From positions 94,101-158,100 of the forward strand of contig CBDHDN010000069.1 in assembly GCA_965261585.1 (NCBI GenBank): a stretch of 64,000 nt of DNA, given 5' to 3'. A program made the position numbers and the translations under genes. Position 1 is the stretch's first letter; the number at the start of each line of letters is the position of its first letter. This document shows, piece by piece, positions 26,301 to 34,886 of this stretch. This DNA is from CBDHDN01 sp965261585 (lineage in GTDB: Bacteria; Pseudomonadota; Alphaproteobacteria; UBA6615). The notes beneath the pieces are model-generated. The model did not search any database. It was not told the origin of the DNA and saw only the letters and a list, made by a program, of their open reading frames with translations.

Positions 26301-26722
26301 TTGACAGCGGCGGTGGCAAGGACAATGACACGCTGACCGGCGGCGCCGGCAACGACCAGCTCGTTGGCGGCGATGGCAAGGATGTCCTGATCGGCGGCGC
26401 CGGCGACGACACCCTCGACGGTGGCGATAAAGACGATGATATGTGGGGTGGCGAGGGCGCCGACGTCTTCATCACCGGCGCCGACCTGGGCAACGACGTA
26501 GCCTACGGCGGCGACGCCGGAGGGTGGACCGACACGATCGACCTCACGGGCTTCGCTGGCAATGCCGCCCAGGATGGCTGGACGCTCGTCCTCGACGGCG
26601 GCGCGACGGTGTCCGGCGCCGGCGCCGACTACCTCCAACTAACCCAGGACGCCGCCGGCACGATCACCTTCGATGCCGGCGGTCAGATCACGTTCGAAGG
26701 CATTGAGCGTATCGATTGGTGA
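23312..26722 (+). CDS. Large RTX-type repeat protein, probable type I secretion substrate
   Basis: The 1136-residue protein is modular. Residues 1-90 are acidic and unstructured (MADTPRHPGDNGSADAFIID). Residues 90-175 look like a VCBS/Ig-like domain (VVIQYTATDALGRETQGTTK). Residues 225-400 are eleven tandem 16-residue units (consensus GDAPGLDVASSAPGNA). Residues 410-680 are Ala/Gly/Thr/Ser-rich long degenerate repeats (TTTGGADAPA, AAAGPAAN). Residues 860-1055 are RTX nonapeptides (GGAGNDTLDGGKGDDTLDGG) that bind calcium outside the cell. The end (FEGIERIDW) suits a C-terminal secretion signal. A TolC-type gene lies 0.8 kb downstream. An adhesin or matrix role is inferred. Confidence 0.88.
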   Translation: MADTPRHPGDNGSADAFIIDAADQEIERPSESDAASLGTAPRQEIEPDKTLQNMNPAGGPSEALADADGGTGRPLTAPVELEILRTEQPDEGQSVVLGPISDDAGVTLTSVFIENGLGAISSNGDSLVFEPGEDFKQLPPGEAADVVIQYTATDALGRETQGTTKLTVTQTEGDLQFGVAVPPVDDTASAESERTSDFGADPAALATSEVELDVQRGSDMPSAGGDAPGHDVAASAPGKAGDAPGHDVASNAPGKADDAPGHDVTSAAPGKAGDAPGLDVASNAPGKADDAPGHDVASAAPGKAGNAPGLDVASSAPGNAGDAPGLDVAANAPGHAGDAPGLDVASSAPGNAGDAPGLDVAANARGNDGDAPGLDVASSAPGHAGDAPGLDVASSAPGNAGTGGRSSAAASGSTADPTGGPSSTAAAGPAANATTTTGGADAPASTVASGSAGATEGGNADTSAPSSTAAAGPAANTTTGGADAPVGTAASGSAAGVAAAGPAANTTTGGGDAPNTGATEGGNADTSAPSSVAAAGPAATNTSGADAPASAVASGSTGATGGGNADTSAPSSVAAAGPAANAATTTGGADAPVGTAASGSAAGVAAAGPAANTATTTGGGDAPVSTVASGSAAGVAAAGPAASTTTGGGDAPGSTVASGSAAGIDAPGTVVPSAGTTGNDGGAGTPDGNAEFVGTTGNDGGAGTASAAPGGDTWVGTLEADGAGIARRNGDESNNSLPGGVGGDRLIIEASDARLAGGDSNDRVGGGGTNDVIFGAAGGEAIFVADNDPLLLGGVGEETPDDVAKHSVGADADNDATLAAIGNDVALGGTSSEQNITDAGIKRTKHRGGKDRHDRRADADTLDGTDILQGSDGNDRLEGSEGSDQLTGGGGMDTLTGGAGNDTLDGGKGDDTLDGGDGDDQLVGGAGKGKDTLTSGAGNDTLDGGKGDDILDGGTGGDNLVGGDGDDTLTGGAGDDTLDGGKGDDILDGGDGNDLIVDSGGGKDNDTLTGGAGNDQLVGGDGKDVLIGGAGDDTLDGGDKDDDMWGGEGADVFITGADLGNDVAYGGDAGGWTDTIDLTGFAGNAAQDGWTLVLDGGATVSGAGADYLQLTQDAAGTITFDAGGQITFEGIERIDW
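23984..24511 (+). repeat. Eleven tandem 48-bp (16-residue) repeats
   Basis: Each unit encodes a variant of GDAPGLDVASSAPGNA. Variation is concentrated at His/Leu (position 6), Ala/Ser (positions 9-10) and Lys/Asn/His before the final Ala. Neighbouring units are near-identical at DNA level, indicating recent unequal exchange. A second block of longer degenerate Ala/Gly/Thr repeats follows to about 25330. Confidence 0.9.
25890..26475 (+). repeat. RTX nonapeptide repeat block
   Basis: Repeats of the form GGxGxDxLx occur throughout, for example GGAGNDTLDGGKGDDTLDGG. DNA-level units of 27 to 54 bp are reused (GGCGGTAAGGGCGATGATA). Such blocks fold into calcium-bound beta rolls. Confidence 0.9.
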
Positions 26723-27494
26723 GCACTCTCATCGCCTGCGATGGCCTCTCTCTCCGATACAGCCGCCGCGCGAGTGGCGAAGCGGATCTGTCGGACACCG
26801 ACCATCTCGACCTGGTCGAGCCGGCTCAGGCTCTGCAGAGTTCAAACGATGACGGCAAAGTCGACATCGAATCCTCTGGGCGGCGCGGCGTAACCCATCT
26901 CAAAGCCCGTCGATGGTGACTTCTTCAGCAGCCTACTAGAGCGTTCCGTGACCGCATCGTCGATCAGACGGCGAGCGCAACACGCGAGAGCGTGCGAACG
27001 TGGTCGACGCCATCGAACAACAGGCGCGGGACGCTGAGGGCAACGGCTTTGATATCGACGCGGTGACGGAAGAAGACCTCACCCTGGCTGCGCGCCCGCC
27101 ATCGTCCGTCACCATGGAGGATCTCGACCGGGTCCAAGAAACCGGTGTTGCGGATCATCGAGACTGGCCACCCGCCTGATCATCGAGGAAGGTCTTGAGG
27201 CGGAAGTTCGCGACACTCTTGGCCGAGACTATTACGAGCACGAACAGGCGGCTGGCCAGGGCTATCGCAATGGCCTTCGCAAGGGTCGTCTCAAGGGCGG
27301 ATTGCCGCGGTCATCACCGACGGCCGTGGCATGGGCAAGGCGACGCTGTCCGTCCGGACCGGCTCGATCACCTCGCAACGCGTCGTCTTTGACGCCGGTG
27401 CGCTGCTGCCGCCGGGCTCCGCCAAAGCGCCAGCGTTTGCCTTCTGACGTGGCTGCGCTGTACAGTTGTTGCGCGCCCGTGATAGGGGAGAGGG
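26723..27494. other. Degraded spacer between RTX and TolC genes
   Basis: No intact gene is supported. At 26960-27180 a plus-strand frame reads RANVVDAIEQQARDAEGNGF then TEEDLTLAARPPSS, protein-like but unidentified. From 27176 it contains a transposase fragment. The last 130 bp before tolC read IAAVITDGRGMGKATLSVRT and end at a TGA (27447), another unidentified coding remnant. Confidence 0.5.
27176..27301 (+). pseudogene. Mutator/IS256-type transposase fragment
   Basis: The translated fragment LIIEEGLEAEVRDTLGRDYY then GQGYRNGLRKGRLKGG resembles the N-terminal part of mutator-type transposases, which share the QGYRNGYRTGRLK-like segment. Both ends are missing. It is a relic from an older insertion. 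Confidence 0.6.
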
Positions 27495-28850
27495 ATGAGA
27501 CAGCGTTGCTTGGCCGTTGCCGCCGCCCTGATCGGTGGGTCTATTGCCGTGGAAGGGGCGATGGCGCAGACGCTCCCCGACGTTATGGTCGAGGCCTACA
27601 CCAATAACCCCCGCCTGCTGTCGGCGCGCGCCGCCCTGCGGGCGACCGATGAACAGGTGCCCCAGGCGCTGTCGAACTGGCGGCCGCAAGTGATCGTTGA
27701 CGGCGGCGCCGGCCTCAGCTCCACCGATCGTGACCCCGGCGTCGATACGGACACCGAGCCCCGGGACATCGGCATCACGCTCGCGCAGCCGGTGTTTCGC
27801 GGCTTCCGTACCGTCGCCGAGCTGCGGCGTGCGAGGAACCGCGTCGCTGCGCAGCGCGGGTCGTTGTTGTCGACGGAACAAGGTGTTCTGGAGGACGTCG
27901 TCGTCGCCTTCTCGAATGTTGTGCGCGAACAGGCGGTGCTCGACCTCACCCGGAGCAACGAGGCGGTGCTGGCACGCAATCTCGAGGCTACGCAGGAGCG
28001 GTTCCGCGTCGGCGAGCTAACCCGCACGGACGTCTCTCAGGCCGAGGCACGGCTGTCACGCGCGACCTCGGACCGGTTCCAGGCCGAGGGCGACTTGGCC
28101 GTCGCTCGGGCCCAATTCAAGAACGTCGTCGGCTTCGAGCCCGGCAACCTGGTCGCTGCCGAAGAGCCGACCGGCCTGCCTGGCGGCAAGGCCGACGCCG
28201 CGGCGGCGGCGCGTGCCAACAACCCTGCCGTGATCACGGCCGAGTTCACCGAGCGGGCGGCGAGCGACGACATCGGACTGGTCCAGGGCGAGCTGTTTCC
28301 GACGATCGACCTCAACGCCCGCGCCAACAGAAGCGAGGATGTCGGCGGCGACGGCGTTGCGCTGACGACCACGTCGGTTACGGTCAATTTGACCGTACCC
28401 TTGTATCAGTCGGGCGATGTGTTCTCGCGCACGCGCCAGGCCAAGCAGACGGCGAGCCAGCGCCTGCAGGACCTGGCGCAGGCCCGACGCGATGCCGAGA
28501 ACCGGGGCTCCGACGCCTGGGACAACCTGCAGACGGCGCAGGCGCAAGTCCGCGCCTTTCAGTCCGAGGTCGACGCCCAGACAATCGCACTGGAGGGCGT
28601 TCGTCAGGAGCAGCGAGTCGGTTCGCGGACGATCCTCGACGTCCTTGACGCCGAACAGGAGCTGCTTGACGCACAGGTCAACCTGGTACGAGCCCAGCGG
28701 GATGAAATCGTCACCTCGTTTCAGCTGTTGTCGGCGATCGGCACGCTAACGGCGCGGGATCTGGGGCTGCCGGTGGACGTCTACGACTTCGCCGACAACT
28801 TCAACGCTGTCCGCAATCGCCTGTTCGGCACCGGCATTCCCGGGGAGTAG
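27495..28850 (+). CDS. TolC family outer-membrane channel (type I secretion)
   Basis: The 451-residue protein has a signal peptide (MRQRCLAVAAALIGGSIAVE, cleavage after AMAQ) and two repeats of the TolC/OEP domain. Hallmarks are TLPDVMVEAYTNNPRLLSAR at the N-terminus, the FRVGELTRTDVSQAEARLS helix and the second-half partner EQRVGSRTILDVLDAEQELL. GGGGAGAGGG precedes ATG 27495. It would form the trimeric outer-membrane duct for an ABC exporter and adaptor; those are not in the window. Position downstream of the RTX gene suggests that this is its export channel. Confidence 0.92.
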   Translation: MRQRCLAVAAALIGGSIAVEGAMAQTLPDVMVEAYTNNPRLLSARAALRATDEQVPQALSNWRPQVIVDGGAGLSSTDRDPGVDTDTEPRDIGITLAQPVFRGFRTVAELRRARNRVAAQRGSLLSTEQGVLEDVVVAFSNVVREQAVLDLTRSNEAVLARNLEATQERFRVGELTRTDVSQAEARLSRATSDRFQAEGDLAVARAQFKNVVGFEPGNLVAAEEPTGLPGGKADAAAAARANNPAVITAEFTERAASDDIGLVQGELFPTIDLNARANRSEDVGGDGVALTTTSVTVNLTVPLYQSGDVFSRTRQAKQTASQRLQDLAQARRDAENRGSDAWDNLQTAQAQVRAFQSEVDAQTIALEGVRQEQRVGSRTILDVLDAEQELLDAQVNLVRAQRDEIVTSFQLLSAIGTLTARDLGLPVDVYDFADNFNAVRNRLFGTGIPGE

Positions 28851-29264
28851 CCTGCCGGCCAAACCAGGGCTTGACTTGGATCGTGGCGAGCGCGATCAAG
28901 CTGGTGCGGCGCTGGCGCGAGACGGGCGGTTATGCGGCGTATGGGCGCGGCGGTATGTCTGCGTGAAGAGCGAAGAGTACGCCCAGCCGCTGCACCGGGG
29001 TAGTGGCAGCAGCATGTACACAAGGAAAGCACAAGCAACATGGGAAGCCCCAAGGTGTGGTCGGGGACGACCAACCGGATGCCCGCGAGGGACTAATCTC
29101 CTGGATCTATTCGTTTGTTTCGCAACGTTAAAGGCCCGGGGGCTTCTTTGTCAGGCCCAATCGGTCTGCTTTACGCGAAGGTAATTCCCCAAAGTCACAA
29201 TGTGAGTGCCCTTGGTTGCGACGAGTCGCACTTCTGAGCTGTCATGGTGGGTTGAAGCAGCATT
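28851..29264. other. Spacer with transposase relic
   Basis: A 414-bp gap. Apart from the IS630-type fragment at 28880-28966 I see no coding frame with support. Composition falls in GC toward the 3' end (29100-29260), where the promoter of the TPR gene may lie. Confidence 0.5.
28880..28966 (+). pseudogene. IS630-type transposase fragment
   Basis: The frame reads ASAIKLVRRWRETGGYAAYG, matching the helix-turn-helix segment of IS630-family transposases, and then ends at a TGA. Only about 29 codons remain. Confidence 0.6.
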
Positions 29265-30551
29265 ATGTCCCCCGATCCGCGCCGCATGCGATCGACGGTC
29301 GCCGGCTGGGCCTTCACATTGGCAGGCCTGGTGGCTGTCGGGTCAGCCATGGCGGGTCAGTCCGCCAACGTTGCTCAAGTGTCGCCGGTCGACCGCGAGG
29401 GAAGCGAAGGCGAGGCGCAGCGCCCGGCCAATTTCGACTACTACGAGGACGCCCTGGAGCGATTCACGCGGGGTGACCACGCGAATGCGATCATCCAGCT
29501 CAAGAACACGCTCAGGAGGAACCCCGATAACATCTCTGCGCGTGTCCTCTTGGGCAGGGCTTACATCGAGGTTGGCGGCGGGACATCGGCGGAAAAGGAG
29601 CTCCGGCGGGCGCGGCGGGCCGGCGCGGATGAAGCCCTGATCCTTGTACCGCTGGGCAGCGCCTACCTGCTGCAGGGGAAGTTCGAACAGATTCTGGCGG
29701 AGCTGCGCAGCGGCGCGCGGGACGCGGAGGTCGAGGCCGACATCCTATTGATTCGTGGCGAAGCGCACTTGGCCCGGCGTGAGTTTGCCGAGGCCGAACG
29801 GGCCTTCGCCGCCGCCGGACGGCTAAACCCGCAGTCCGTCGGATCACTCATCGGCCGGGCCAACGTCCTGCTCGCGCGCGGCGCCCACGACGAGGCGGGG
29901 GAGATGGCTGATCGCGCCGTGATTCTGGCGCCGGAGGATGCCAGCGCGTGGTACGTGCGGGCCGAAATAAGCCGCGCCGCGCGTCGGCTGCCGGAAGCGG
30001 TCGTATTCTACGACAAGGTCATCGAGTTCGATCCGAACAGCCTAATTGCGCGGCTGGGCCGCGCGGCCTCGCTGATCGACCTCGAACGCTATCCGGCCGC
30101 GTTAAAGGATGTGGAATTCGTCCAGAGTCTCGTGCCTCGTCACCCGCAGGCCCTGTATTTTCAGGCGCTTCTTCTGGTCCGCCAGAACGACCTGACACAG
30201 GCGCAAATGGTCCTCCAAGAAGCGGCGGCTTCGGTTCGATCCGGCGGCGCCGGGTCGTTCGAACGCAATCCCTCCGTCCTGCTGCTGGCTGGGGTCATCG
30301 ACTACGCTCGGGAAGACTTCGTCGACGCTGCCAACCATCTCGAGCGGTTCATCGAGTTGCGGCCGGATAATCTTGGCGCACGCAAGCTGATGGCCAGTGT
30401 GCTGCTGCGGCTTGGTCAGCCGGCGGCGGCGATCGAACTGCTGCGCCCCGTCGCCAGCAACGAGCCGAACGATCCCGAAATCCACAGCACACTGGGCCTC
30501 GCTTACCTGCGCAACCAGCAGCCCGCGGTGTTGTTAAGCGTGGAAAATTGA
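29265..30551 (+). pseudogene. prsT: PrsT-like TPR protein (PEP-CTERM/XrtA system), 3' truncated by IS21
   Basis: The product has a signal-like N-terminus (STVAGWAFTLAGLVAVGSAM) and about ten tetratricopeptide repeats. The first matches PrsT (ARVLLGRAYIEVGGGTSAEK, then ELRRARRAGADEALILVPLG). PrsT proteins are roughly 900 residues and accompany XrtA exosortase and exopolysaccharide genes. Here the frame runs only to residue about 423 (LGLAYLRNQQPAVL), enters the IS21 left end at 30532 and stops at 30551. The missing half is not on the other side of the IS, so it was lost in a rearrangement. No exosortase gene is visible. Confidence 0.8.
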
Positions 30552-30646
30552 CCCCCTGTTGGGGGTAATCGGCGTCCAAAATTGACCCCCCCATGGTTTG
30601 TGCCCATGAACGCGCCTTGTCATTGGACGGACGAGGTGAGGGGGAG

Positions 30647-32161
30647 ATGCTGGTAGTGGAAACGATCGCGAAGATCCGTCTGGATCATCTGGTGAGGGGC
30701 GTTCCGATCAAGAAGATCGCCCGGGATTTGAGGGTTTCGAAGAACACGGTGCGCAAGGTGGTGCGGGGCGATGAGACCTCGTTCAGCTACGAGCGCAAGA
30801 TCCAGCCGATGCCGAAGCTGGGGCCGTGGGTGGAGGAGCTCGAGCGCCAACTGGAGGCCAACGAGAAGAAGGCACGCAAGGATCGGCTGTCTCTTCTGCG
30901 GATTCATGAAGACCTTGCGTCGCTGGGCTATGAGGGCGGCTATGACGCGGTTCGGCGCTATGCCAGGGCCTGGCGGCGCCGGTGGCGGCTGTTGTCGCCG
31001 TCGCAGGCCTTTGTGCCGCTGAGCTTCGATCCCGGCGAGGCCTACCAGTTCGACTGGAGCCACGAGTACGCGCGCCTGTCGGGTGTGACGACCCGGGTAA
31101 AGGCGGCGCACATGCGGCTCTGCTACAGCCGGATGCAGCTGGTTCAGAGCTTCCCGCGCGAGAGCCAGGAGATGGTGTTCGAGGCGCATGAGCGCGCCTT
31201 CCGCTTCTTCGGCGGGGTCTGCCGGCGAGGCATCTACGACAACATGAAGACGGCGGTGAGCACGGTGTTCGTGGGCAAGAAGCGGGACTACAACCGCCGC
31301 TTCCAGGAGATGTGTATCCACCATCTGGTGGAGCCTGTGGCGTGCACGCCAGGGGCTGGCTGGGAGAAGGGGCAGGTCGAGAGGCAGGTGAGTGACGTTC
31401 GCGGCCGCCTGTTCGTGCCCAGCCCGCGGGGCCGCTCCTACGCCGAGATCAACGAGTGGCTGATGGATCGGTGCATCAAGGACGCCAAGAAGCATCCGCA
31501 TCCGACGATCCCGGGCAAGACGGTGTGGCAGGTGTTCGAGGAGGAGCGGCCCTTCCTGACGGCGTACCGCGGCCCCTTCGACGGTTTCCATGCCACTGAG
31601 GTAGCGGTTTCCAAGACCTGTCTGGTGCGCTTCGACAACAACCAGTACAGCGTCGCGGCACGCGCGGTGGGGCGACCGGTGGACGTGCGGGCCTATGCCG
31701 ATCGGATCGCCATCCGCCAGGACGGCGAGATCGTCGCCGAGCATCCCCGCAGCTTCGGGCGCGGCCAGGTCGCCTACGATCCGTGGCACTACGTGCCGAT
31801 CCTGACGAGGAAGCCCGGCGCGCTGCGCAATGGCGCGCCCTTCAAGGGCTGGCAGTTGCCCAACGCGCTCGGCCGCCTGCGAACCCGGCTCGCGGGCCAC
31901 GACGACGGCGACCGGCAGTTCGTCAAGGTGCTCGCGGCCGTGCTGGAGGACGGACTGGAGGCGGTCGAGGCGGCCTGCGCCGAAGCGCTCGACTGCGGCG
32001 CCTGCAGCGCCGACGTCGTGCTCAACATCCTCTCCCGGCAGCGCCAGCCGGCGCCGCCGGCAACCATCCCGACGCCCGAGGGCCTGCAACTCCGTCACCA
32101 GCCGGTTGCCGATTGCCAGCGCTATGACAGCCTGAGGGAGGCCGGTCATGGAGCGTCATGA
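30647..32161 (+). CDS. istA: IS21 transposase IstA
   Basis: The 504-residue protein has an N-terminal HTH (GVPIKKIARDLRVSKNTVRK) and an rve-type DDE core. Catalytic residues are likely Asp in AYQFDWSHEYARL, Asp in RRGIYDNMKTAVSTVF and Glu in GWEKGQVERQV. A Mu-transposase-like beta-barrel follows (VRFDNNQYSVAARAVGRPVD). ATG 30647 lies after GGGGGAG; longer starts are less likely. Its end overlaps istB by 14 nt. Confidence 0.93.
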   Translation: MLVVETIAKIRLDHLVRGVPIKKIARDLRVSKNTVRKVVRGDETSFSYERKIQPMPKLGPWVEELERQLEANEKKARKDRLSLLRIHEDLASLGYEGGYDAVRRYARAWRRRWRLLSPSQAFVPLSFDPGEAYQFDWSHEYARLSGVTTRVKAAHMRLCYSRMQLVQSFPRESQEMVFEAHERAFRFFGGVCRRGIYDNMKTAVSTVFVGKKRDYNRRFQEMCIHHLVEPVACTPGAGWEKGQVERQVSDVRGRLFVPSPRGRSYAEINEWLMDRCIKDAKKHPHPTIPGKTVWQVFEEERPFLTAYRGPFDGFHATEVAVSKTCLVRFDNNQYSVAARAVGRPVDVRAYADRIAIRQDGEIVAEHPRSFGRGQVAYDPWHYVPILTRKPGALRNGAPFKGWQLPNALGRLRTRLAGHDDGDRQFVKVLAAVLEDGLEAVEAACAEALDCGACSADVVLNILSRQRQPAPPATIPTPEGLQLRHQPVADCQRYDSLREAGHGAS

Positions 32162-32876
32162 GGTGCTGGCGATGATGACGGCGCTGAAGCTCGCAGGCAT
32201 GCGCGCCGCCTACGACGATATCCTCGCCGACGGGCTCAAGCGCCGCCATCCGGTGCAGCAGATCATCGGTACGCTGCTGCAGGTCGAGATCGCCGACAAG
32301 CAGGCGCGCTCCATCAAGTACCAGATGGCGTCCGCCAGGCTGCCGACGGCCAAGGAGCTGGCCGACTTCGACTTCGCCGCCTCGCCGGTCAACGAGCCCC
32401 TGATCCAGGAGCTCGCCGGCGGCGGCTTCCTGGAGGGCAAGCGCAACATCGTCCTGGTCGGCGGCACCGGCACCGGCAAGACCCATCTCGCCGTCGCCAT
32501 CGCGCGGTCCTGCATCCGAAAGGGCGCACGCGGCCGGTGCTACAACGTCGTCGACCTGGTCAACCACCTCGAGGCCGAACTCCGTGCCGGGCGCCAGGGC
32601 CGCACCGCAGACCAGCTCGTCCGACGCAACTTCGTCATCCTCGACGAACTCGGCTACCTGCCCTTCGCTCAGGCCGGCGGGCAGCTGCTCTTCCACCTCA
32701 TGAGCCGGCTCTACGAGCGCACTTCGATCGTCATCACCACCAACCTCGCCTTCGGCGAATGGCCATCCGTCTTCGGCGACCCCAAGATGACCATCGCGCT
32801 GCTCGACCGTCTCACCCATCATTGCGAGATCATCGAGACCGGCAACGAGAGCTGGCGCTTCAAGAACCGCTCCTGA
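32148..32876 (+). CDS. istB: IS21 helper ATPase IstB
   Basis: The 242-residue AAA+ protein has a Walker A motif (LVGGTGTGKTHLAVAIA), Walker B (FVILDELGYLPF) and sensor segment (TSIVITTNLAFGEW), as in IstB, which selects target DNA and activates IstA. The start MERHEVLAMMTALKLAGMRA is typical. It overlaps istA and ends about 200 bp before the IS right end. Confidence 0.95.
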   Translation: MERHEVLAMMTALKLAGMRAAYDDILADGLKRRHPVQQIIGTLLQVEIADKQARSIKYQMASARLPTAKELADFDFAASPVNEPLIQELAGGGFLEGKRNIVLVGGTGTGKTHLAVAIARSCIRKGARGRCYNVVDLVNHLEAELRAGRQGRTADQLVRRNFVILDELGYLPFAQAGGQLLFHLMSRLYERTSIVITTNLAFGEWPSVFGDPKMTIALLDRLTHHCEIIETGNESWRFKNRS

Positions 32877-32933
32877 GCCTGCGCCGGCCGTGCCTGCGGC
32901 CCGGTTGCCCCGGTGGGCCAACAGGCACCCCCC

Positions 32934-32985
32934 ACGCGGCTTCGCTCCGCGTAGCGCAGGGCGCTACACGAAGCCGCGCGGGTCC
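32934..32985. repeat. Long palindrome inside the IS21 right end
   Basis: CGCGGCTTCG pairs with CGAAGCCGCG and an inner GTAGCGC pairs with GCGCTAC, giving a stem of about 20 bp. It lies between istB and the right terminus and may terminate transcription leaving the element. Confidence 0.6.
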
Positions 32986-32988
32986 CCC

Positions 32989-34266
32989 CTATTGACTACC
33001 GGGACAACCTCCGCCGTGCCGCTCAGGGGGGTCAATTTTGCACGCCGATCGGGGGTCAATATTGAAAGCCGTTTGACACTCGACGACCCAGCGGCCCTGA
33101 ACCATGACCCGGTCGGCCCGGTGGGCACCGCACATGACGAGGGCGGCGAGGGGGTCGTCGTAGCCGGAGAAGCGCGGTTCGTCGAGCCGGAACAGGGCCA
33201 GGTCGGCCTGCTTGCCGACGGCGATCTCGCCCAGGTCGTCGCGGCCCAGGCAGCGGGCGCCGCCGCGGGTCGCCCAGCGGAGGGCATCGGTGTGGCTCGG
33301 CCCGTCGATGCCATGGCGCAGCCGTTGCACGAGGAAGGCCTGGCGGGCCTGCTGCATCGGGTTGCTCATGCCGGCCGCCGCGCCGCCGTCGACGCCGAGG
33401 CCGACGGCGACGCCGGCGGCGCCGAGCCGGGCGACCTCGCCGTCGTCGAAGTGGATGCCGTGGGCGAGCCAGACATTGTCGGCCAGCCAGCCCGTCCGCT
33501 CGAGGAACTCGACCGGCCGGCAGCCATGGGCGTCGCGGCAATAGGCGATCTCGTCCGTCGTCTCCCCGAGATGGGTGTGGCAGCGCACGCCGTGGCGGCG
33601 GGCCAGGGCCTGGGTCCGCGTGAACAGATCGGCCTTGGCGCTGAACAGGGCGCCCGGCGCCAGGGCGATCTGGACCATGGCGCCGGCGCCGGCCTGATGG
33701 TTCGCCGTGATCAGGCGCTCGCTGTCGGCGAGGATCGCGTCGGCGTCCTGAACCAGGCGGTCGCCGGGCAGGCCGGACTCGGCGGACCGGAGGTCGATCG
33801 ACCCGCGGGTGACGACGGCGCGCAGGCCCATCTCGCGCAGCGCCGCGACCGCGATGTCGATCGGGTCGGGCAGCGTGTCGGTAAAGACGTAGTGATGGTC
33901 CGACGTCGTCGTGCAGCCCGACAGCAACAACTCGGCCGCGCCGAGGCGGACGGCGGCGTCCAGCTCCGCCGGCCGCAGGTCGACCCAGACCGGCAGCAGC
34001 GCCGCCAGCCAGGCGAACAGCGGCTTGTTCAGGCTTGGCGCGAAGGCGCGTGTCAGGTTCTGGAACAGGTGGTCGTGGGCGTTGATCAGCCCGGGCAGGA
34101 CGACGTGCGCGCCGGAGTCGAACACGGCGGCCGAGCGCCTCGGCGCGCCGCCGGACGGCACGAGCTCGACGATGACGCCGTCGGCTACGACGATGCCGCG
34201 GGCCGCGCCCTCGGCGAGGATGCCGAGCGGGTCCTTGAGCCAGACCGGGCCGGGCGCGGCGGTCAT
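32989..34266 (-). pseudogene. 8-oxoguanine deaminase-like amidohydrolase, truncated and internally deleted
   Basis: The product resembles TrzA/AtzB-type 8-oxoguanine deaminases: VWLKDPLGILAEGAARGIVV, metal motif NAHDHLFQNLTRAFAP, LLLSGCTTTSDHHYVFTDT, HTHLGETTDEIAYC, WLAHGIHFDDGE and the Asp motif VGLGVDG. Two defects are seen. First, between GEVARLGAAG and VAVGLGVDG about 28 residues usual in the family, including the HCPSSN segment, are missing. Second, after RADRVMVQGRWVVEC the frame enters the IS21 right end and stops at 32989, losing the native C-terminus. ATG 34266 is the likely start. It is probably inactive. Confidence 0.8.
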
Positions 34267-34297
34267 GCCCCCTCTCGCTCCCATCGCTGCCGCGACG

Positions 34298-34385
34298 GGC
34301 CCCTCCTTCTCCCGCGAGGGGACAGGGAAGGCCCGTGGTCGAAAGCCCCTCTCCCCTCGCGGGAGAGGGGTTGGGGTGAGGGGGA
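34298..34385. repeat. Intergenic CCCCTCTCCC palindromic repeat
   Basis: Two imperfect hairpins, TTCTCCCGCGAGGGGACAGG and CCCCTCTCCCCTCGCGGGAG, share a core with a copy at 50518-50545. It fills the gap before the VOC gene and is a common dispersed intergenic repeat type. Confidence 0.65.
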
Positions 34386-34401
34386 AAACCGAAGACGGTC
34401 G

Positions 34402-34806
34402 CTAGGCACCCTGGTTGAGCTCGACGACGTTGCGGTCGGGGTCGCGCACGAAGATCGAGACGGCGCCGCCGGGGAACCTGACCGGGCCCTCCGTGATCTC
34501 GATCCCGCTTGCTTCGAGCGCGGCCTGGGCCGCCGTCACGTCGCCGACGGCGAGCGCGACATGGGTATAGCCGGCATGCTTCTCGGCCACGTCCATGAGG
34601 ATATTGGCGTCCGCCGCTTTGGCGGCATTGAGGATCAGGTTGACCTCGACCCCCGCCGGGTGAATCAGGATCGCCACGGGCTCGGGCCCGACCGGCCCGA
34701 CGATGAACCGGAAGCCCAGCAGCTCATAGAACGCCCGGGCGCGCGCCAGGTCGTGCACGCGGATGCCGATATGGGCGACGCCGGTGATGCCAATGTCGTT
34801 TGCCAT
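34402..34806 (-). CDS. VOC family / lactoylglutathione lyase-like protein
   Basis: The 134-residue product has two beta-alpha-beta-beta-beta modules. All four expected metal ligands are in place: His in ITGVAHIGIRVHDLARARAF, Glu in PAGVEVNLILNAAKAAD, His in HAGYTHVALAVGDVTAAQ and Glu in RNVVELNQGA. This supports a glyoxalase I-like metalloenzyme. It starts at ATG 34806 and is divergent from the SDR gene with about 80 bp between them. Confidence 0.87.
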   Translation of the reverse strand: MANDIGITGVAHIGIRVHDLARARAFYELLGFRFIVGPVGPEPVAILIHPAGVEVNLILNAAKAADANILMDVAEKHAGYTHVALAVGDVTAAQAALEASGIEITEGPVRFPGGAVSIFVRDPDRNVVELNQGA

Positions 34807-34886
34807 GCGCTCATCCTAGTCCGGGGCCAGTGCTTTTGCATCGGCCGGGTGCGTTATACCCTGTCCCGACGGAAAGGGAGGCGGCC

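Larger units (their letters stand above)
30532..33078 (+). mobile_element. IS21-family insertion sequence
   Basis: The element spans about 2.55 kb, from TGTTAAGCG at 30532 to the complementary end GTTTGACA at 33071-33078. Both ends carry inner repeats of AAAATTGACCCCC. It encodes istA and istB. No matching target duplication flanks it, and the two flanking genes are different truncated genes. Confidence 0.88.
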
